Both the position numbers and the translations under genes were made by a program. A model generated the notes under the pieces. It was given only the letters and a program-made list of their open reading frames with translations. It had not been told where the DNA came from and did no database searches. DNA of 50,067 nucleotides from Clostridia bacterium (GTDB lineage Bacteria > Bacillota > Clostridia > Oscillospirales > Acutalibacteraceae), in assembly GCA_017472225.1 (NCBI GenBank), contig JAFUQS010000015.1, forward strand, positions 1 to 50,067, written 5' to 3'. Shown here piece by piece: positions 1 through 8,639 of this stretch. Position 1 is the first letter of the stretch. The number at the start of each line of letters is the position of its first letter.

Positions 1-85
1 AAATAGGGTGAATTTATGATTTTTAATTCATCTTAAAATTTTTAACACGCCTAAGCTTTTAAAAATTAAACAGGAGTTGAAAAAA

Positions 86-271
86 ATGAAAATATGGAAA
101 GAAACCACAATAAAAAATCCGCTTTATGTAACCATATTGAATAACGGTGTCACACTTCTTGTGTTTGACGGCTACGCTGAGGGCAGTGACGGGAAGATTT
201 ATCACTATGTTGAACGGCAGATCGGTGTGGATGAGTTTGAAGGAGTAGGGTGGGTGTGTGAGGAAAAGTAA
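86..271 (+). CDS. Small hypothetical protein (61 aa)
   Basis: I do not recognise this protein. The ATG at 86 is preferred over a TTG at 77 because an AGGAG ribosome site (72-76) sits 9 bases before the ATG but directly against the TTG. The product is soluble-looking, with alternating aliphatic and aromatic residues that suggest beta strands, and has no signal peptide or membrane segment. A strong terminator follows 15 bases after the stop, so it is the last or only gene of its transcript. It lies in the A+T-rich accessory stretch at the window start and may be an island gene. Confidence 0.6.
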   Translation: MKIWKETTIKNPLYVTILNNGVTLLVFDGYAEGSDGKIYHYVERQIGVDEFEGVGWVCEEK

Positions 272-286
272 AGGATGAATTAAGTT

Positions 287-319
287 AACCCGCTCGTTTG
301 TGAGCGGGTTGCTTTTTTG
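287..319 (+). terminator. Rho-independent terminator
   Basis: A perfect 9-bp stem (AACCCGCTC / GAGCGGGTT, 287-295 and 302-310) with a 6-base loop is followed by a run of six T (313-318). It closes the small gene ending at 271. Confidence 0.9.
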
Positions 320-407
320 TTCATGAATTATTTACAAAAAAAAATTGTTACTTTTTGTTGAAAGCGAGAACTTAGATTTTAGGAAAATGTAAGTGGAGGT
401 ATATTTT

Positions 408-1700
408 ATGGACAAAGAACTTAATATTAGAGGATTTTTTAAAGAGAAGAAATTTATTGTTTCGTTGTTTACTTTTTTAGCGGGTGAAGTTTTTCTTTTC
501 ATTTTAAACGACAAGAGCTTCTTTGAAAATACATATGTTTCTATAGGGGAACATCCAATAAAAAATGCATATGTTTTGGCTGCTGTGCTTTTGTTTGTGT
601 TTATTGTTTGGATTATATTTTCATATTACAAAGTAAAATATTATCTCTATGAAGAAAAAGATAAAACTTATAAAGAGAAAGAAAATGAACTGAAAAAAGC
701 GTTGGCCGAAGTTAAAGAGGAAGCAGAAAAGTATAAAGGGCTAATAGACACACTCAACAACAAAGAAATGCTCGATGAGGGGAATAGACTATTCTGTATA
801 GCCATGGCTTTGGATACATTTGAACCTAATAAGTTTAAACTGCTTGCTGAGGCGGCTGAAAAGTTTCATAATTTATATGCAGGATTATATATAGCAAATA
901 TATATCATAGCGGATTATCAAACGGAAATATTGAAATTGTAAAAAAAGACTATGATAAAGCTTATTACTATTATAATTTAGTTGTAGATTATGATTATGC
1001 AGGAGTAGTTGCTTGGCGCATTGGTTGGATGCATGAACGAAAGCAGATAGATTTAGGACTTAGTAAAGAAGAACGTTTAAAAGAAGCATTTAAATATTAT
1101 GAAATAGCTAAAGAAAAAAATTATGTAAAAGCTTATAACAGTATAGGAAAATTCTACCAAAAAGGCTGGGGCGTAAAAAAGAATTTAAACGAAGCCATAT
1201 ATTATTTCAGACAGGCTACTAAAATGGGGGATACCTTCAGTATATTAAATGAAGCTTATATACATGCAGAAAATCCGGAAACTTTTGAATTGGCCATAGA
1301 TTGTTTTAATGATGCAATTCAACAGAATGTGCCATTAGCTTATCTTAAATTTGGTGAGTTTCTTGAACAGAACTTAGATTATTTTCTCAAAAACAAATAC
1401 AACTTTGATGCAAAATATGTGTTTGATTTATATTATACTGTTACGAGTATAAACAATGGACCTATTTGTGCAAGAGCATATTATTCACTTGGTAATTTAA
1501 TTTCAAAGTATCCGGACACTATCATCAGCAAGAGAAAAGAGATTGAAGAATTGTTCGGCAGCGCACCAATTGATTTTGTGAACGCTTCTTACAAAAGAGC
1601 TTTGGAAGTTTTTGAGTACAACATAAAAAAGAACATCAAACTTTCTGATACAGATATTAAGATATACAATATTTTGAAAGATAACACTTCGAACAAATGA
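408..1700 (+). CDS. Membrane-anchored Sel1-repeat (TPR-like) protein
   Basis: 430 aa. The ATG at 408 is chosen because GGAGG (395-399) lies 8 bases upstream; an in-frame GTG at 393 overlaps that site. Two hydrophobic segments lie near residues 16-34 and 50-72, followed by a charged Lys/Glu-rich coiled coil (about 80-120). Several Sel1-like helical repeats follow, the clearest around 240-280 with the pattern AYNSIGKFYQKG...AIYYFRQA. Sel1 repeats are protein-interaction scaffolds, and the partner here is unknown. The gene is strongly A+T-rich compared with the rest of the window and stands alone between a terminator and a broken cotJC, so recent acquisition is likely. No clear terminator follows it. 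Confidence 0.75.
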   Translation: MDKELNIRGFFKEKKFIVSLFTFLAGEVFLFILNDKSFFENTYVSIGEHPIKNAYVLAAVLLFVFIVWIIFSYYKVKYYLYEEKDKTYKEKENELKKALAEVKEEAEKYKGLIDTLNNKEMLDEGNRLFCIAMALDTFEPNKFKLLAEAAEKFHNLYAGLYIANIYHSGLSNGNIEIVKKDYDKAYYYYNLVVDYDYAGVVAWRIGWMHERKQIDLGLSKEERLKEAFKYYEIAKEKNYVKAYNSIGKFYQKGWGVKKNLNEAIYYFRQATKMGDTFSILNEAYIHAENPETFELAIDCFNDAIQQNVPLAYLKFGEFLEQNLDYFLKNKYNFDAKYVFDLYYTVTSINNGPICARAYYSLGNLISKYPDTIISKRKEIEELFGSAPIDFVNASYKRALEVFEYNIKKNIKLSDTDIKIYNILKDNTSNK

Positions 1701-1776
1701 CAACTTTTCAGAATCTGTAAAACAGGTTAAAGATACAGCAAAAAGCTAATGATTAACTTAGTATCAGTACATCTAA

Positions 1777-2304
1777 AAACAATACGGGGGACCTGACGGT
1801 GAACTCGGAGCCTCCCTTCGTTACCTCAGCCAGAGATTTGCCATGCCCGACCCGAAATTGCAGGGACTTCTGACGGATATCGGTGTGGAAGAGCTCGGGC
1901 ATTTAGAGATGATAGGCACTCTTGTTTATCAGCTTACACGGAACCTTTCCCATGAGGATATAAAAAAGGCGGGCTTTGATGCTTACTTTGTTGACCACAC
2001 AACAGGTGTTTATCCCTCAAGTGCGGCAGGCGTACCCTTCACTGCAGCTTATCTGCAGTCAAAGGGCGATGTAATAACCGACCTTCATGAGAACATGGCA
2101 GCAGAGCAAAAGGCAAGAACAACCTATGATAATATTCTCCGCCTTGTTGATGACCCTGATGTATGCGATGTGATAAAATTCCTTCGTCAAAGGGAAGTTG
2201 TCCACTATCAGCGCTTCGGCGAGGGTCTGCGTATTGCAACTGACAAGCTGAATGAAAAGAATTTCTACGCCTTCAACCCTGCCTTCGATAAATGTAACAA
2301 ATAA
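1777..2304 (+). pseudogene. cotJC: 5'-truncated cotJC (manganese-catalase-like spore coat protein)
   Basis: Reading in frame from 1777 gives KQYGGPDGELGASLRYLSQR and then a complete CotJC-type remainder, including GLLTDIGVEELGHLEMI, AGVPFTAAYLQ and RQREVVHYQRFGE. Intact CotJC proteins of Bacillus and clostridia carry roughly 25 more N-terminal residues before QYGG. Here an in-frame TAA (1774-1776) directly precedes the retained part. No ATG, GTG or TTG lies between it and the internal ATG at 1843, which has no ribosome site. The candidate metal ligands (Glu of DGELG, Glu/His of EELGHLE, His of REVVHY) remain. A terminator follows at 2325. This is best read as a spore-coat gene whose 5' end was replaced by the A+T-rich segment to its left. 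Confidence 0.8.
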
Positions 2305-2324
2305 ATAAAGCCTTCTGCAGAAAG

Positions 2325-2355
2325 TAACCGCCGGGAAGTTCCGGCGGTTATTTTT
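2325..2355 (+). terminator. Rho-independent terminator
   Basis: The stem TAACCGCCGG / CCGGCGGTTA (2325-2334, 2341-2350) with loop GAAGTT is followed by TTTTTC. It is the original terminator of the cotJC remnant. Confidence 0.9.
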
Positions 2356-2438
2356 CTGAACGGTAACCGGAGAGCTTTTGAAAGAAGGACTTGAAAATTT
2401 TCTAATTTTTAACAGAGGATGAAATATAAACAAAACAC

Positions 2439-2467
2439 TTGAAAATGAAACAGTGTAATGCTATAAT
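2439..2467 (+). promoter_or_regulatory. SigA-type promoter of the TagF-like gene
   Basis: TTGAAA (2439-2444), a 17-bp spacer and TATAAT (2462-2467) with an extended -10 TG (TGCTATAAT). It lies 82 bases before the ATG at 2550. Confidence 0.75.
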
Positions 2468-2549
2468 TATCAAAAGTAGAATGGGTTATTGCGTAAAATT
2501 GTTTATCTTTTTTTGAAATTAATAACGCTTTACTGCGAGGGTTAAAAAA

Positions 2550-5279
2550 ATGGAAGATTATAAATTTAAATTTTCAGTTGTCATGCCTGTGTATGATGTG
2601 GAGCAATATTTGGAAGAAAGCATCCTGTCTTTGGTTAATCAGACCATAGGCTTTAAAGAAAATATACAGTTAATTTTCGTAAATGACGGTTCACCTGATA
2701 ATTCAGGCGATATCTGTATCAAGTACAAGCAACTTTATCCTGACAATGTGGTGTATATTGAGCAGGAAAATGCCGGTGTAAGTGCTGCGAGAAACAGAGG
2801 TCTTGAAGCAGTTGAGGGTAAATATGTAAATTTCCTCGATTCTGATGATATGTGGGAAGAAAATGTTTTTGAGACCGTATTTGATTTTTTTGAACAAAAT
2901 GAAAAGCTGACTGATGTCGTTACCGCAGGTATCCGAGTTTTTGAAGCTGTCAATAAACCCCATATAACTAATTACCGACTGAAAAATGGCACAAGAATTG
3001 CTGATTTATTAAAAGTTGAAGAGGCAGACTCTATTGTTCTGCAGGTAGCCTCATCCTTTTTTAAAGAAAAAGCGATAAGAAATGTTCGCTTTAAGGAAGG
3101 CCTCAGATACGGTGAAGATTCTCTTTTTGCAAATACTGTAATAATGAAGAGACTTACGGTGGGCTTTGTTGCTGAGGTTAATTATTGTTATCGACGTAGA
3201 AATGCGGGCACTTCGACTGTTCAGACAATCAAGCAAACTGAATATTATTATATAGAGCGTCTCAGGGATTATTTGCTGGAGCTTATTTCGTTAGCGATGG
3301 AGAAGTTCGGTTGTGTACCGGCATATATCCAGAATGTTGTATATTATGACTTCGGTTGGCACCTTATGTCACCGGCTTACAGAGAGCTTGACGAAGAAGG
3401 AATGAAGCAGTTCCTTGAATTGTCAAAGGAAATTCTCGGATATATTGATGATAATGTAATACTGAATAACACAATTCATAAATCCTTTATCAAAAAGAAA
3501 ACAGCATTCCGGTTAAAGTACGATACGGATTTGGGAAGTTTGTGCAGATATGATGGTTCAAGAAAAGCAATTTGTTATCAGGATAAAGTGATTTTTGGCT
3601 TTGAGAGAAACAGGTTTTTGCTTGTGGTGCATTTTTGCAGCATTAAAAATAAAAAGTTGGTTATTGAAGGCCTGATAACCAAATGGCTTTTTGAGCTTAC
3701 TGCAAAAAAGGTGAAATTTGTATTCAAAGCAGGGGAAAATGAATATACTCCCAAATACCGGAGCTTTGTGCATAAAACCTATGAAGATTGTTTTGGAAAG
3801 CATGAACAGTATCGCAGGTTCTACTGTGAAATCCCGCTTGAGGAGCTTTCTTATGATGAAGAAGGGCTTTTGAGAATAAGGCCTGTTGTGAAATTCGGAA
3901 AGCAGTCATGCCGCACAGGATATAACTATGCAAAATTCGTAGCGACATCAAATGCATTTGTACCATCCTATAAATTTTACGGAAATTATTATATGAAATG
4001 CTTCCGTACGGTAATTCACATTGGAGAGGCTCAAAGCAGAGCTGAAAAGCTGAAGCTGATGTTGAATTTTGAAAACGAATGTCAGAAGTGGCTTCGTAAA
4101 AACGGAAAAAATGATATAGCTGCTCTTCGTCGAAAATACTTTGCGTATAAGATTACTCATCGTAATGCACCAAAAATCTGGATTGTTTCCGACCGTGTAG
4201 AAAATGCAGGCGATAACGGTGAGGTTTTCTTTAAATATATAAACAAAATTAAAAATGAAACAGAAGAGTTGCGTAATGTCAGACCGATTTTTGCCATCAG
4301 CAAAAAAGCAGCTTGCGTCAACAGATTGAAGAGTGAAGGCGAGGTTGTCTTCATTGAAGATAAGAAATTCCCGCTTTATTTTCTTATGGCAGACAAGGTT
4401 ATTTCATCCGGTGCAAGTGATTTCACCATGAATCCCTTTGGAAAGGACCGACGCTTTTTAATTGATTTGTTCAATTTCAAATACTATTATCTGCAGCATG
4501 GTGTTGCTTGTGCTGACCTTTCGGTATGGCTTAACAGGTTTTATAAAAATATCGAAATGATTTTTGCCACCTCTGAAAGAGAGCGTGATAGCTTTGTAAA
4601 TGATAATTATTATTATCCTGAAAGCAAGGTTGCAATCGCAGGTCAGGCAAGATTTGATGATTTATATGTCAATACCGAAAAGCAGATTCTTGTTCTTCCG
4701 ACATGGAGAAAATCAATCAAGGAAAGCTATGATGAAAACACAACAAGCATTTATTTTGACGGGTTTAAGGATACGGAATATTTCAAATACTATAACGGTC
4801 TTATCAACAATGAAAGACTTCTTGATGCAATGAGAAAATATGGATATAAAGGTCTTTTCTGCATCCATCCCATTCATATGAAGCAAACAGTTGATTTTGA
4901 TGAAAATGATGTATTCCGGGTCAATGAGGGCTATGTTGATTACAATGATGTTTTTGCACGCTCTGCAATGATGGTAACGGACTATTCAAGTGTTTTGTTT
5001 GATTTTGCCTATCTTAGAAAACCTGTTGTATATACTCATTTCGATAAGGAGGAATTCTTCGCAGGGCAAATATATGACGAAGGATATTTCAGTTATGAGA
5101 ATGACGGCTTTGGTCCCGTTTGCTATGATCTTGATTCAACGGTTGATGCAATAATTGCTTCAATAGAACGGGATTGCAAAAATGAGCAGAAATATCTTGA
5201 CAGAATCGATAACTTCTATGCATATAGTGATACAAACAATTGCGAAAGAATTTATCAGGCTATAAAGAAGAATGGATAA
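2550..5279 (+). CDS. GT2 glycosyltransferase fused to TagF-like CDP-glycerol glycerophosphotransferase
   Basis: 909 aa. Residues about 8-220 are a GT2 (GT-A) domain: FSVVMPVYDVEQYLEES, FVNDGSPDNSG, then the DSDD metal/nucleotide motif near residue 97. The C-terminal third (about 540-905) matches CDP-glycerol:poly(glycerophosphate) glycerophosphotransferases. It has YYLQHGVACAD with the candidate catalytic His, ATSERERD, LPTWRKS, CIHPIHMKQ with the second His, and VTDYSSVLFDF. This family polymerises glycerol-phosphate units of teichoic acids or related polysaccharides on the cytoplasmic face. The middle section (about 300-520) is unassigned. The gene is transcribed alone, with its own promoter and terminator, and is somewhat A+T-rich. 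The exact polymer cannot be told from sequence. Confidence 0.85.
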   Translation: MEDYKFKFSVVMPVYDVEQYLEESILSLVNQTIGFKENIQLIFVNDGSPDNSGDICIKYKQLYPDNVVYIEQENAGVSAARNRGLEAVEGKYVNFLDSDDMWEENVFETVFDFFEQNEKLTDVVTAGIRVFEAVNKPHITNYRLKNGTRIADLLKVEEADSIVLQVASSFFKEKAIRNVRFKEGLRYGEDSLFANTVIMKRLTVGFVAEVNYCYRRRNAGTSTVQTIKQTEYYYIERLRDYLLELISLAMEKFGCVPAYIQNVVYYDFGWHLMSPAYRELDEEGMKQFLELSKEILGYIDDNVILNNTIHKSFIKKKTAFRLKYDTDLGSLCRYDGSRKAICYQDKVIFGFERNRFLLVVHFCSIKNKKLVIEGLITKWLFELTAKKVKFVFKAGENEYTPKYRSFVHKTYEDCFGKHEQYRRFYCEIPLEELSYDEEGLLRIRPVVKFGKQSCRTGYNYAKFVATSNAFVPSYKFYGNYYMKCFRTVIHIGEAQSRAEKLKLMLNFENECQKWLRKNGKNDIAALRRKYFAYKITHRNAPKIWIVSDRVENAGDNGEVFFKYINKIKNETEELRNVRPIFAISKKAACVNRLKSEGEVVFIEDKKFPLYFLMADKVISSGASDFTMNPFGKDRRFLIDLFNFKYYYLQHGVACADLSVWLNRFYKNIEMIFATSERERDSFVNDNYYYPESKVAIAGQARFDDLYVNTEKQILVLPTWRKSIKESYDENTTSIYFDGFKDTEYFKYYNGLINNERLLDAMRKYGYKGLFCIHPIHMKQTVDFDENDVFRVNEGYVDYNDVFARSAMMVTDYSSVLFDFAYLRKPVVYTHFDKEEFFAGQIYDEGYFSYENDGFGPVCYDLDSTVDAIIASIERDCKNEQKYLDRIDNFYAYSDTNNCERIYQAIKKNG

Positions 5280-5288
5280 TAACTCCCC

Positions 5289-5330
5289 CGGAAGCCGTAG
5301 TACGATTGTGCTGCGGCTTCCGTTTTTTTT
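5289..5330 (+). terminator. Rho-independent terminator
   Basis: The stem CGGAAGCCG / CGGCTTCCG (5289-5297, 5314-5322) is followed by eight T (5323-5330). Confidence 0.9.
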
Positions 5331-5443
5331 GCCTCTTTCCATCTTTGTTCTTTAATTCTGCCTGAGAAAATCTGCATAATTCCCGGAAAGCACCAAAATA
5401 CTTAACACCGTTAACAGCATTTTAACAAAATTACGAAAATAAA

Positions 5444-5474
5444 TTAACAAAACTGCAATTTAATATGCTATAAT
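5444..5474 (+). promoter_or_regulatory. Putative promoter of the acyl-CoA synthetase gene
   Basis: An extended -10, TGCTATAAT, ends at 5474. The best -35-like hexamer is TTAACA (5444-5449) with a long 19-bp spacer, so the extended -10 probably carries most of the recognition. Confidence 0.5.
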
Positions 5475-5561
5475 TATAACCATATAATAACGACAAGTGT
5501 ACAACTTTTTGTGTAATTTGTTGCATTGTGGAAGAAAAATTATTTAAAAGGAGAAAAAACT

Positions 5562-7226
5562 ATGTTACCCGCACCTAATAACTTAAACTGCTTCGAATAT
5601 CTGGAGCATTGCACAGGTCGTTTTGACGATGTGTATATGATGCAGCATTACGGCATCAAATATCTTCGTTCGGAAATTCTGAGAGATATCAGCAACCTTG
5701 CTGCTTATTTCCAGAAGGAGCTTGGTCTTAAAAAAGGCGATGTTTACACAATCTTCATGCCTACAACAATGCAGAGCATCATCGCTTTTTATGCACTTAA
5801 CAAAATCGGCGTAATCGCTTCCTTCGTGCATCCCCTCATGGGTGCAGATTACCTTAAGGAACAGCTTGAGCTTGTTCACTCAAAGGGTGTTATGGTTCTT
5901 GACCTTCTCGTTAAAGACCATATCGCAACCATCAATGAAAGCGGACTTCCCTGCCTTATCTGTAACAGCTCTGACTATTCAGACGGTATCAAGGGCTTCG
6001 GATGTAAGGTCGGTGAAGGTCTTATCAAGAAGATTTATCCTAAGTATAACAAGCCTACATATTATAAGGATGCAATAAAAATGCATCACAATCCTGAAGC
6101 AGCAGTAAATAATGCAGATGATATCGCTGTATATCTCAACGGTGGCGGTACCACAGGCAAGAGCAAGACAATCAAGCTCACCTCAAGAGCTATCAATGAG
6201 CTTTCATGGCGTGTTTCCGATATCGACGAAATTCATGACCCGGGTAATGAATGTGAAGTTATCGTGCTTCCTCTTTTCCATTGCTTCGGTCTTTGCCTTG
6301 CTGTTCACATGGCAATGTGTAACAGTGCTTGTATCATTCCCATGATGCAGTTCGATGCAAAGATTTTCACCCGTCTTATGAGAAAGTATAATGTTGTCGG
6401 CTTCGGCGGTATTCCTCTTATGTTCCAGAAGCTTATGAAGGATAAGCATTTTGACGGTCCTCACCTTAAAAATGTCCGTCTTATGTTCTGCGGCGGTGAC
6501 GATATTTCTGACGGCTTTATTGACGAATTCAACTCCTATTTTGAAAAGTGGGGTGCAACAGGTCGTCTTCTTCAGGGCTACGGTCTTACAGAAATCGGTT
6601 CAGTTTGCACAACAAACACTGCAGATGCTCACAAGCGTGGCTCAATCGGTAAGCCTATCCGTGGCGTAACAGTTCAGATCTGGGATGATGACCACAAGCA
6701 GGTTCCTAACGGTACAGTCGGTGAATTTGCCATCTCCGGTCCCACAATCATGCAGGGATATTATATGGAAGGCGAAGCAGAGGATTACGGTCTTTATACC
6801 GATGAGAACGGCACAAAATGGGTGCTCTCCGGTGACCTTGGCTATCAGGACGATGAAGGCTTCTTCCATTTCTCAGGCAGAAAGAAGAGACTTATCATCA
6901 TCGCAGGATACAATGTATATCCCACAGACATTGAAAGAGTAGTCGGTGAATTTGCAGAAATCAACGAATGCTGTGCAGTTCAGGGTTGGGATAACGGCAG
7001 ATCAATGGTAAGACTTTATGCTTCACTTCACAACAAGGATGCAGATAAGGAAGCACTTAAAGCCAAGATTTGCGAAACACTCGAAAAGGAATTCTCAAAA
7101 TTCTATGTACCCAGAGATATCATCTTCATGGATGAGCTTCCTCAGACACCGCTTATGAAGATTGATTTCATGAAGCTGACCGAGGCAGACCCCGAAAAAG
7201 CAAGAACCGAAGGTAAAATTTCTTAA
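5562..7226 (+). CDS. AMP-forming acyl-CoA synthetase (ANL superfamily)
   Basis: 554 aa. It activates a carboxylic acid to an acyl-adenylate and then an acyl-CoA in the cytoplasm. The P-loop motif is GGGTTGKSK (about residue 194). Other ANL signatures are GYGLTEIGS, GEFAISGPTIMQGYY and SGDLGYQDDEGFFHFSGRKK, followed by AGYNVYPTDIE and a C-terminal subdomain ending with a catalytic-type Lys near PQTPLMKIDF. The ATG at 5562 follows AAAAGGAG (5546-5553); an upstream in-frame GTG at 5526 has no site. Directly downstream lie genes for a 2-oxoacid:ferredoxin oxidoreductase, so the acyl-CoA is probably a substrate or product of that enzyme. Branched-chain, aryl or other short acids are possible; the true substrate is unknown. 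Confidence 0.85.
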   Translation: MLPAPNNLNCFEYLEHCTGRFDDVYMMQHYGIKYLRSEILRDISNLAAYFQKELGLKKGDVYTIFMPTTMQSIIAFYALNKIGVIASFVHPLMGADYLKEQLELVHSKGVMVLDLLVKDHIATINESGLPCLICNSSDYSDGIKGFGCKVGEGLIKKIYPKYNKPTYYKDAIKMHHNPEAAVNNADDIAVYLNGGGTTGKSKTIKLTSRAINELSWRVSDIDEIHDPGNECEVIVLPLFHCFGLCLAVHMAMCNSACIIPMMQFDAKIFTRLMRKYNVVGFGGIPLMFQKLMKDKHFDGPHLKNVRLMFCGGDDISDGFIDEFNSYFEKWGATGRLLQGYGLTEIGSVCTTNTADAHKRGSIGKPIRGVTVQIWDDDHKQVPNGTVGEFAISGPTIMQGYYMEGEAEDYGLYTDENGTKWVLSGDLGYQDDEGFFHFSGRKKRLIIIAGYNVYPTDIERVVGEFAEINECCAVQGWDNGRSMVRLYASLHNKDADKEALKAKICETLEKEFSKFYVPRDIIFMDELPQTPLMKIDFMKLTEADPEKARTEGKIS

Positions 7227-7238
7227 ATTGTTACATAT

Positions 7239-7270
7239 AGCCTAAATTTGTGCATTTACAAATTTAGGCT
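7239..7270 (+). terminator. 13-bp hairpin, terminator-like, overlapping the next promoter
   Basis: A perfect inverted repeat AGCCTAAATTTGT / ACAAATTTAGGCT (7239-7251, 7258-7270) has a 6-base loop. It starts 12 bases after the synthetase stop. It has no proper T-run, and its right arm overlaps the -35 hexamer of the oxidoreductase promoter. It may be a weak terminator, an operator, or both. Confidence 0.6.
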
Positions 7271-7283
7271 TGTATGCTATAAT
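7255..7283 (+). promoter_or_regulatory. SigA-type promoter of the 2-oxoacid oxidoreductase operon
   Basis: TTTACA (7255-7260), a 17-bp spacer and TATAAT (7278-7283) with extended TG (TGCTATAAT). It lies 65 bases before the ferredoxin-subunit start. Confidence 0.75.
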
Positions 7284-7348
7284 TAGTCTATTGCGATTAA
7301 AAAATCCGATGTTTTAAAATATCGGAAGAAAAAAGGAGACAGATCCAG

Positions 7349-7555
7349 ATGATTACCATTAACAGTCTTATGTGTAAGGGCTGCGGATACTGCATTAAGT
7401 TCTGCCCTAAGCACATTCTCGAAATGGGAAAGGAAAGGTCTGAAAAAGGTCATTTCTATCCCGTGCAAATTGACGAAAGCGCATGTAACGGTTGTGCAAT
7501 CTGTGCGCTGATGTGTCCCGAAGCTGCAATTGAAGTTGCTGCTAAGAAGGCTTGA
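7349..7555 (+). CDS. Ferredoxin-type subunit (delta) of 2-oxoacid:ferredoxin oxidoreductase
   Basis: 68 aa with two 4Fe-4S motifs: CKGCGYCIKFCP (about residues 9-20) and CNGCAICALMCP (about 46-57). The size and the position directly before the alpha subunit match the KorD/VorD delta subunit, which passes electrons between the catalytic core and external ferredoxin. A GGAG site lies about 10 bases before the ATG. It is the first gene of a five-gene operon; the next start is 14 bases after its stop. Confidence 0.9.
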   Translation: MITINSLMCKGCGYCIKFCPKHILEMGKERSEKGHFYPVQIDESACNGCAICALMCPEAAIEVAAKKA

Positions 7556-7569
7556 AAGGGGAGTAACTA

Positions 7570-8637
7570 ATGGAAAAAAGATTTATGAAAGGCTGTGAAG
7601 CTATCGCAGAGGCTGCAGTTCGTGGCGGCTGCCGTTTCTTCGCAGGTTATCCCATCACTCCGCAGAATGAAATTCCCGAATATCTTTCATGGAGACTTCC
7701 CGAGGTCGGCGGTGCATTCGTTCAGGGTGAAAGTGAAGTTGCTTCAATCAATATGGTTTACGGTGCTGCAGCAACCGGCACAAGAGCTATGACAAGCTCC
7801 TCAGGCCCGGGCATCAGCCTTAAGGCTGAGGGTATTTCATACCTTGCTTCAGCTCAGCTTCCCGCTGTTATTGTCAACATTTCAAGAGGCGGTCCCGGTC
7901 TCGGCTCAATTCAGCCTGCTCAGTCTGACTATCTTCAGGCAACAAAGGCTCTCGGTCACGGCGGCTTCCGCACAATGGTTTTTGCTCCCGCAACACTTCA
8001 GGAGGCAGTTGACCTTACCTACAATGCATGGGAATACGCTGAAAGAGACAGAAACCCTGTTCTTATCCTTATGGATGGTTGCCTTGGTGCAATTATGGAA
8101 GAGGTTGTTCTTCCCGAACCCAAAGAGCTTAATTATCAGAACACAGAGGACTGGGACCTTTCAAAGAGAAACGGCAGAACAGATTCTCATATGATTACCC
8201 CCATTCTTCCCGAGGCTGCACTTGAAATGCTCAACAAATTCAAGGGCATGAGCTATAAGATGTGGGAGATGACCGATGTCAAGGTTGAAGAATATATGGT
8301 TGAGGATGCCGAATATGTTGTAGTAGCATATGGCATTGCAGCAAGAGTTGCAAAGGAAGCTATCAACACACTTCGTGAAGAAGGTCACAAGGTTGGTATG
8401 GTTCGCCCCATCACACTTTATCCCTTCCCCAAGGCAAGTCTTGATAATCTTGATTACACCAGGGTTAAGGGTATCATTGATATCGAGCTTACAATTCCCG
8501 CTCAGATGAGAGACGATATCGAGCTTCAGGTCAAGGGTCGCTGCCCCGTACATGAGTACGGCAGATCAGGCGGTATGCTCCTTGATGATGAAGGTGTTTA
8601 TAACGCAATTGCAGAAATTGTGAAGGGAGGAGAATAA
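7570..8637 (+). CDS. vorB: 2-oxoacid:ferredoxin oxidoreductase alpha subunit (VorB/KorA type)
   Basis: 355 aa, the usual length for the alpha subunit of four-subunit enzymes. The N-terminal pyrimidine-binding domain shows CRFFAGYPITPQNEIPE, QGESEVASINMVYGAA and TSSSGPGISLKAEGISYLA. The C-terminal transketolase-C-like domain contains VVAYGIAARVAKEAI. With the beta subunit it forms the TPP active site for reversible conversion of a 2-oxoacid plus CoA to acyl-CoA, CO2 and reduced ferredoxin. Overall it resembles proteins annotated as the 3-methyl-2-oxobutanoate (2-ketoisovalerate) enzyme VorB, but substrate choice among branched-chain, 2-oxoglutarate and aryl acids is not proven. A GGGGAG site lies just upstream. 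Confidence 0.85.
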   Translation: MEKRFMKGCEAIAEAAVRGGCRFFAGYPITPQNEIPEYLSWRLPEVGGAFVQGESEVASINMVYGAAATGTRAMTSSSGPGISLKAEGISYLASAQLPAVIVNISRGGPGLGSIQPAQSDYLQATKALGHGGFRTMVFAPATLQEAVDLTYNAWEYAERDRNPVLILMDGCLGAIMEEVVLPEPKELNYQNTEDWDLSKRNGRTDSHMITPILPEAALEMLNKFKGMSYKMWEMTDVKVEEYMVEDAEYVVVAYGIAARVAKEAINTLREEGHKVGMVRPITLYPFPKASLDNLDYTRVKGIIDIELTIPAQMRDDIELQVKGRCPVHEYGRSGGMLLDDEGVYNAIAEIVKGGE

Positions 8638-8639
8638 TC

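Noticed and set aside
1843-2304. Complete short CotJC gene starting at the ATG at 1843
   Set aside because: The homology runs upstream of this ATG without a usable start, and no ribosome site precedes it; a truncated pseudogene fits better.
2059-2433. Minus-strand frame of 124 codons opposite the cotJC remnant
   Set aside because: It spans the terminator at 2325-2355 and has no credible ribosome site.
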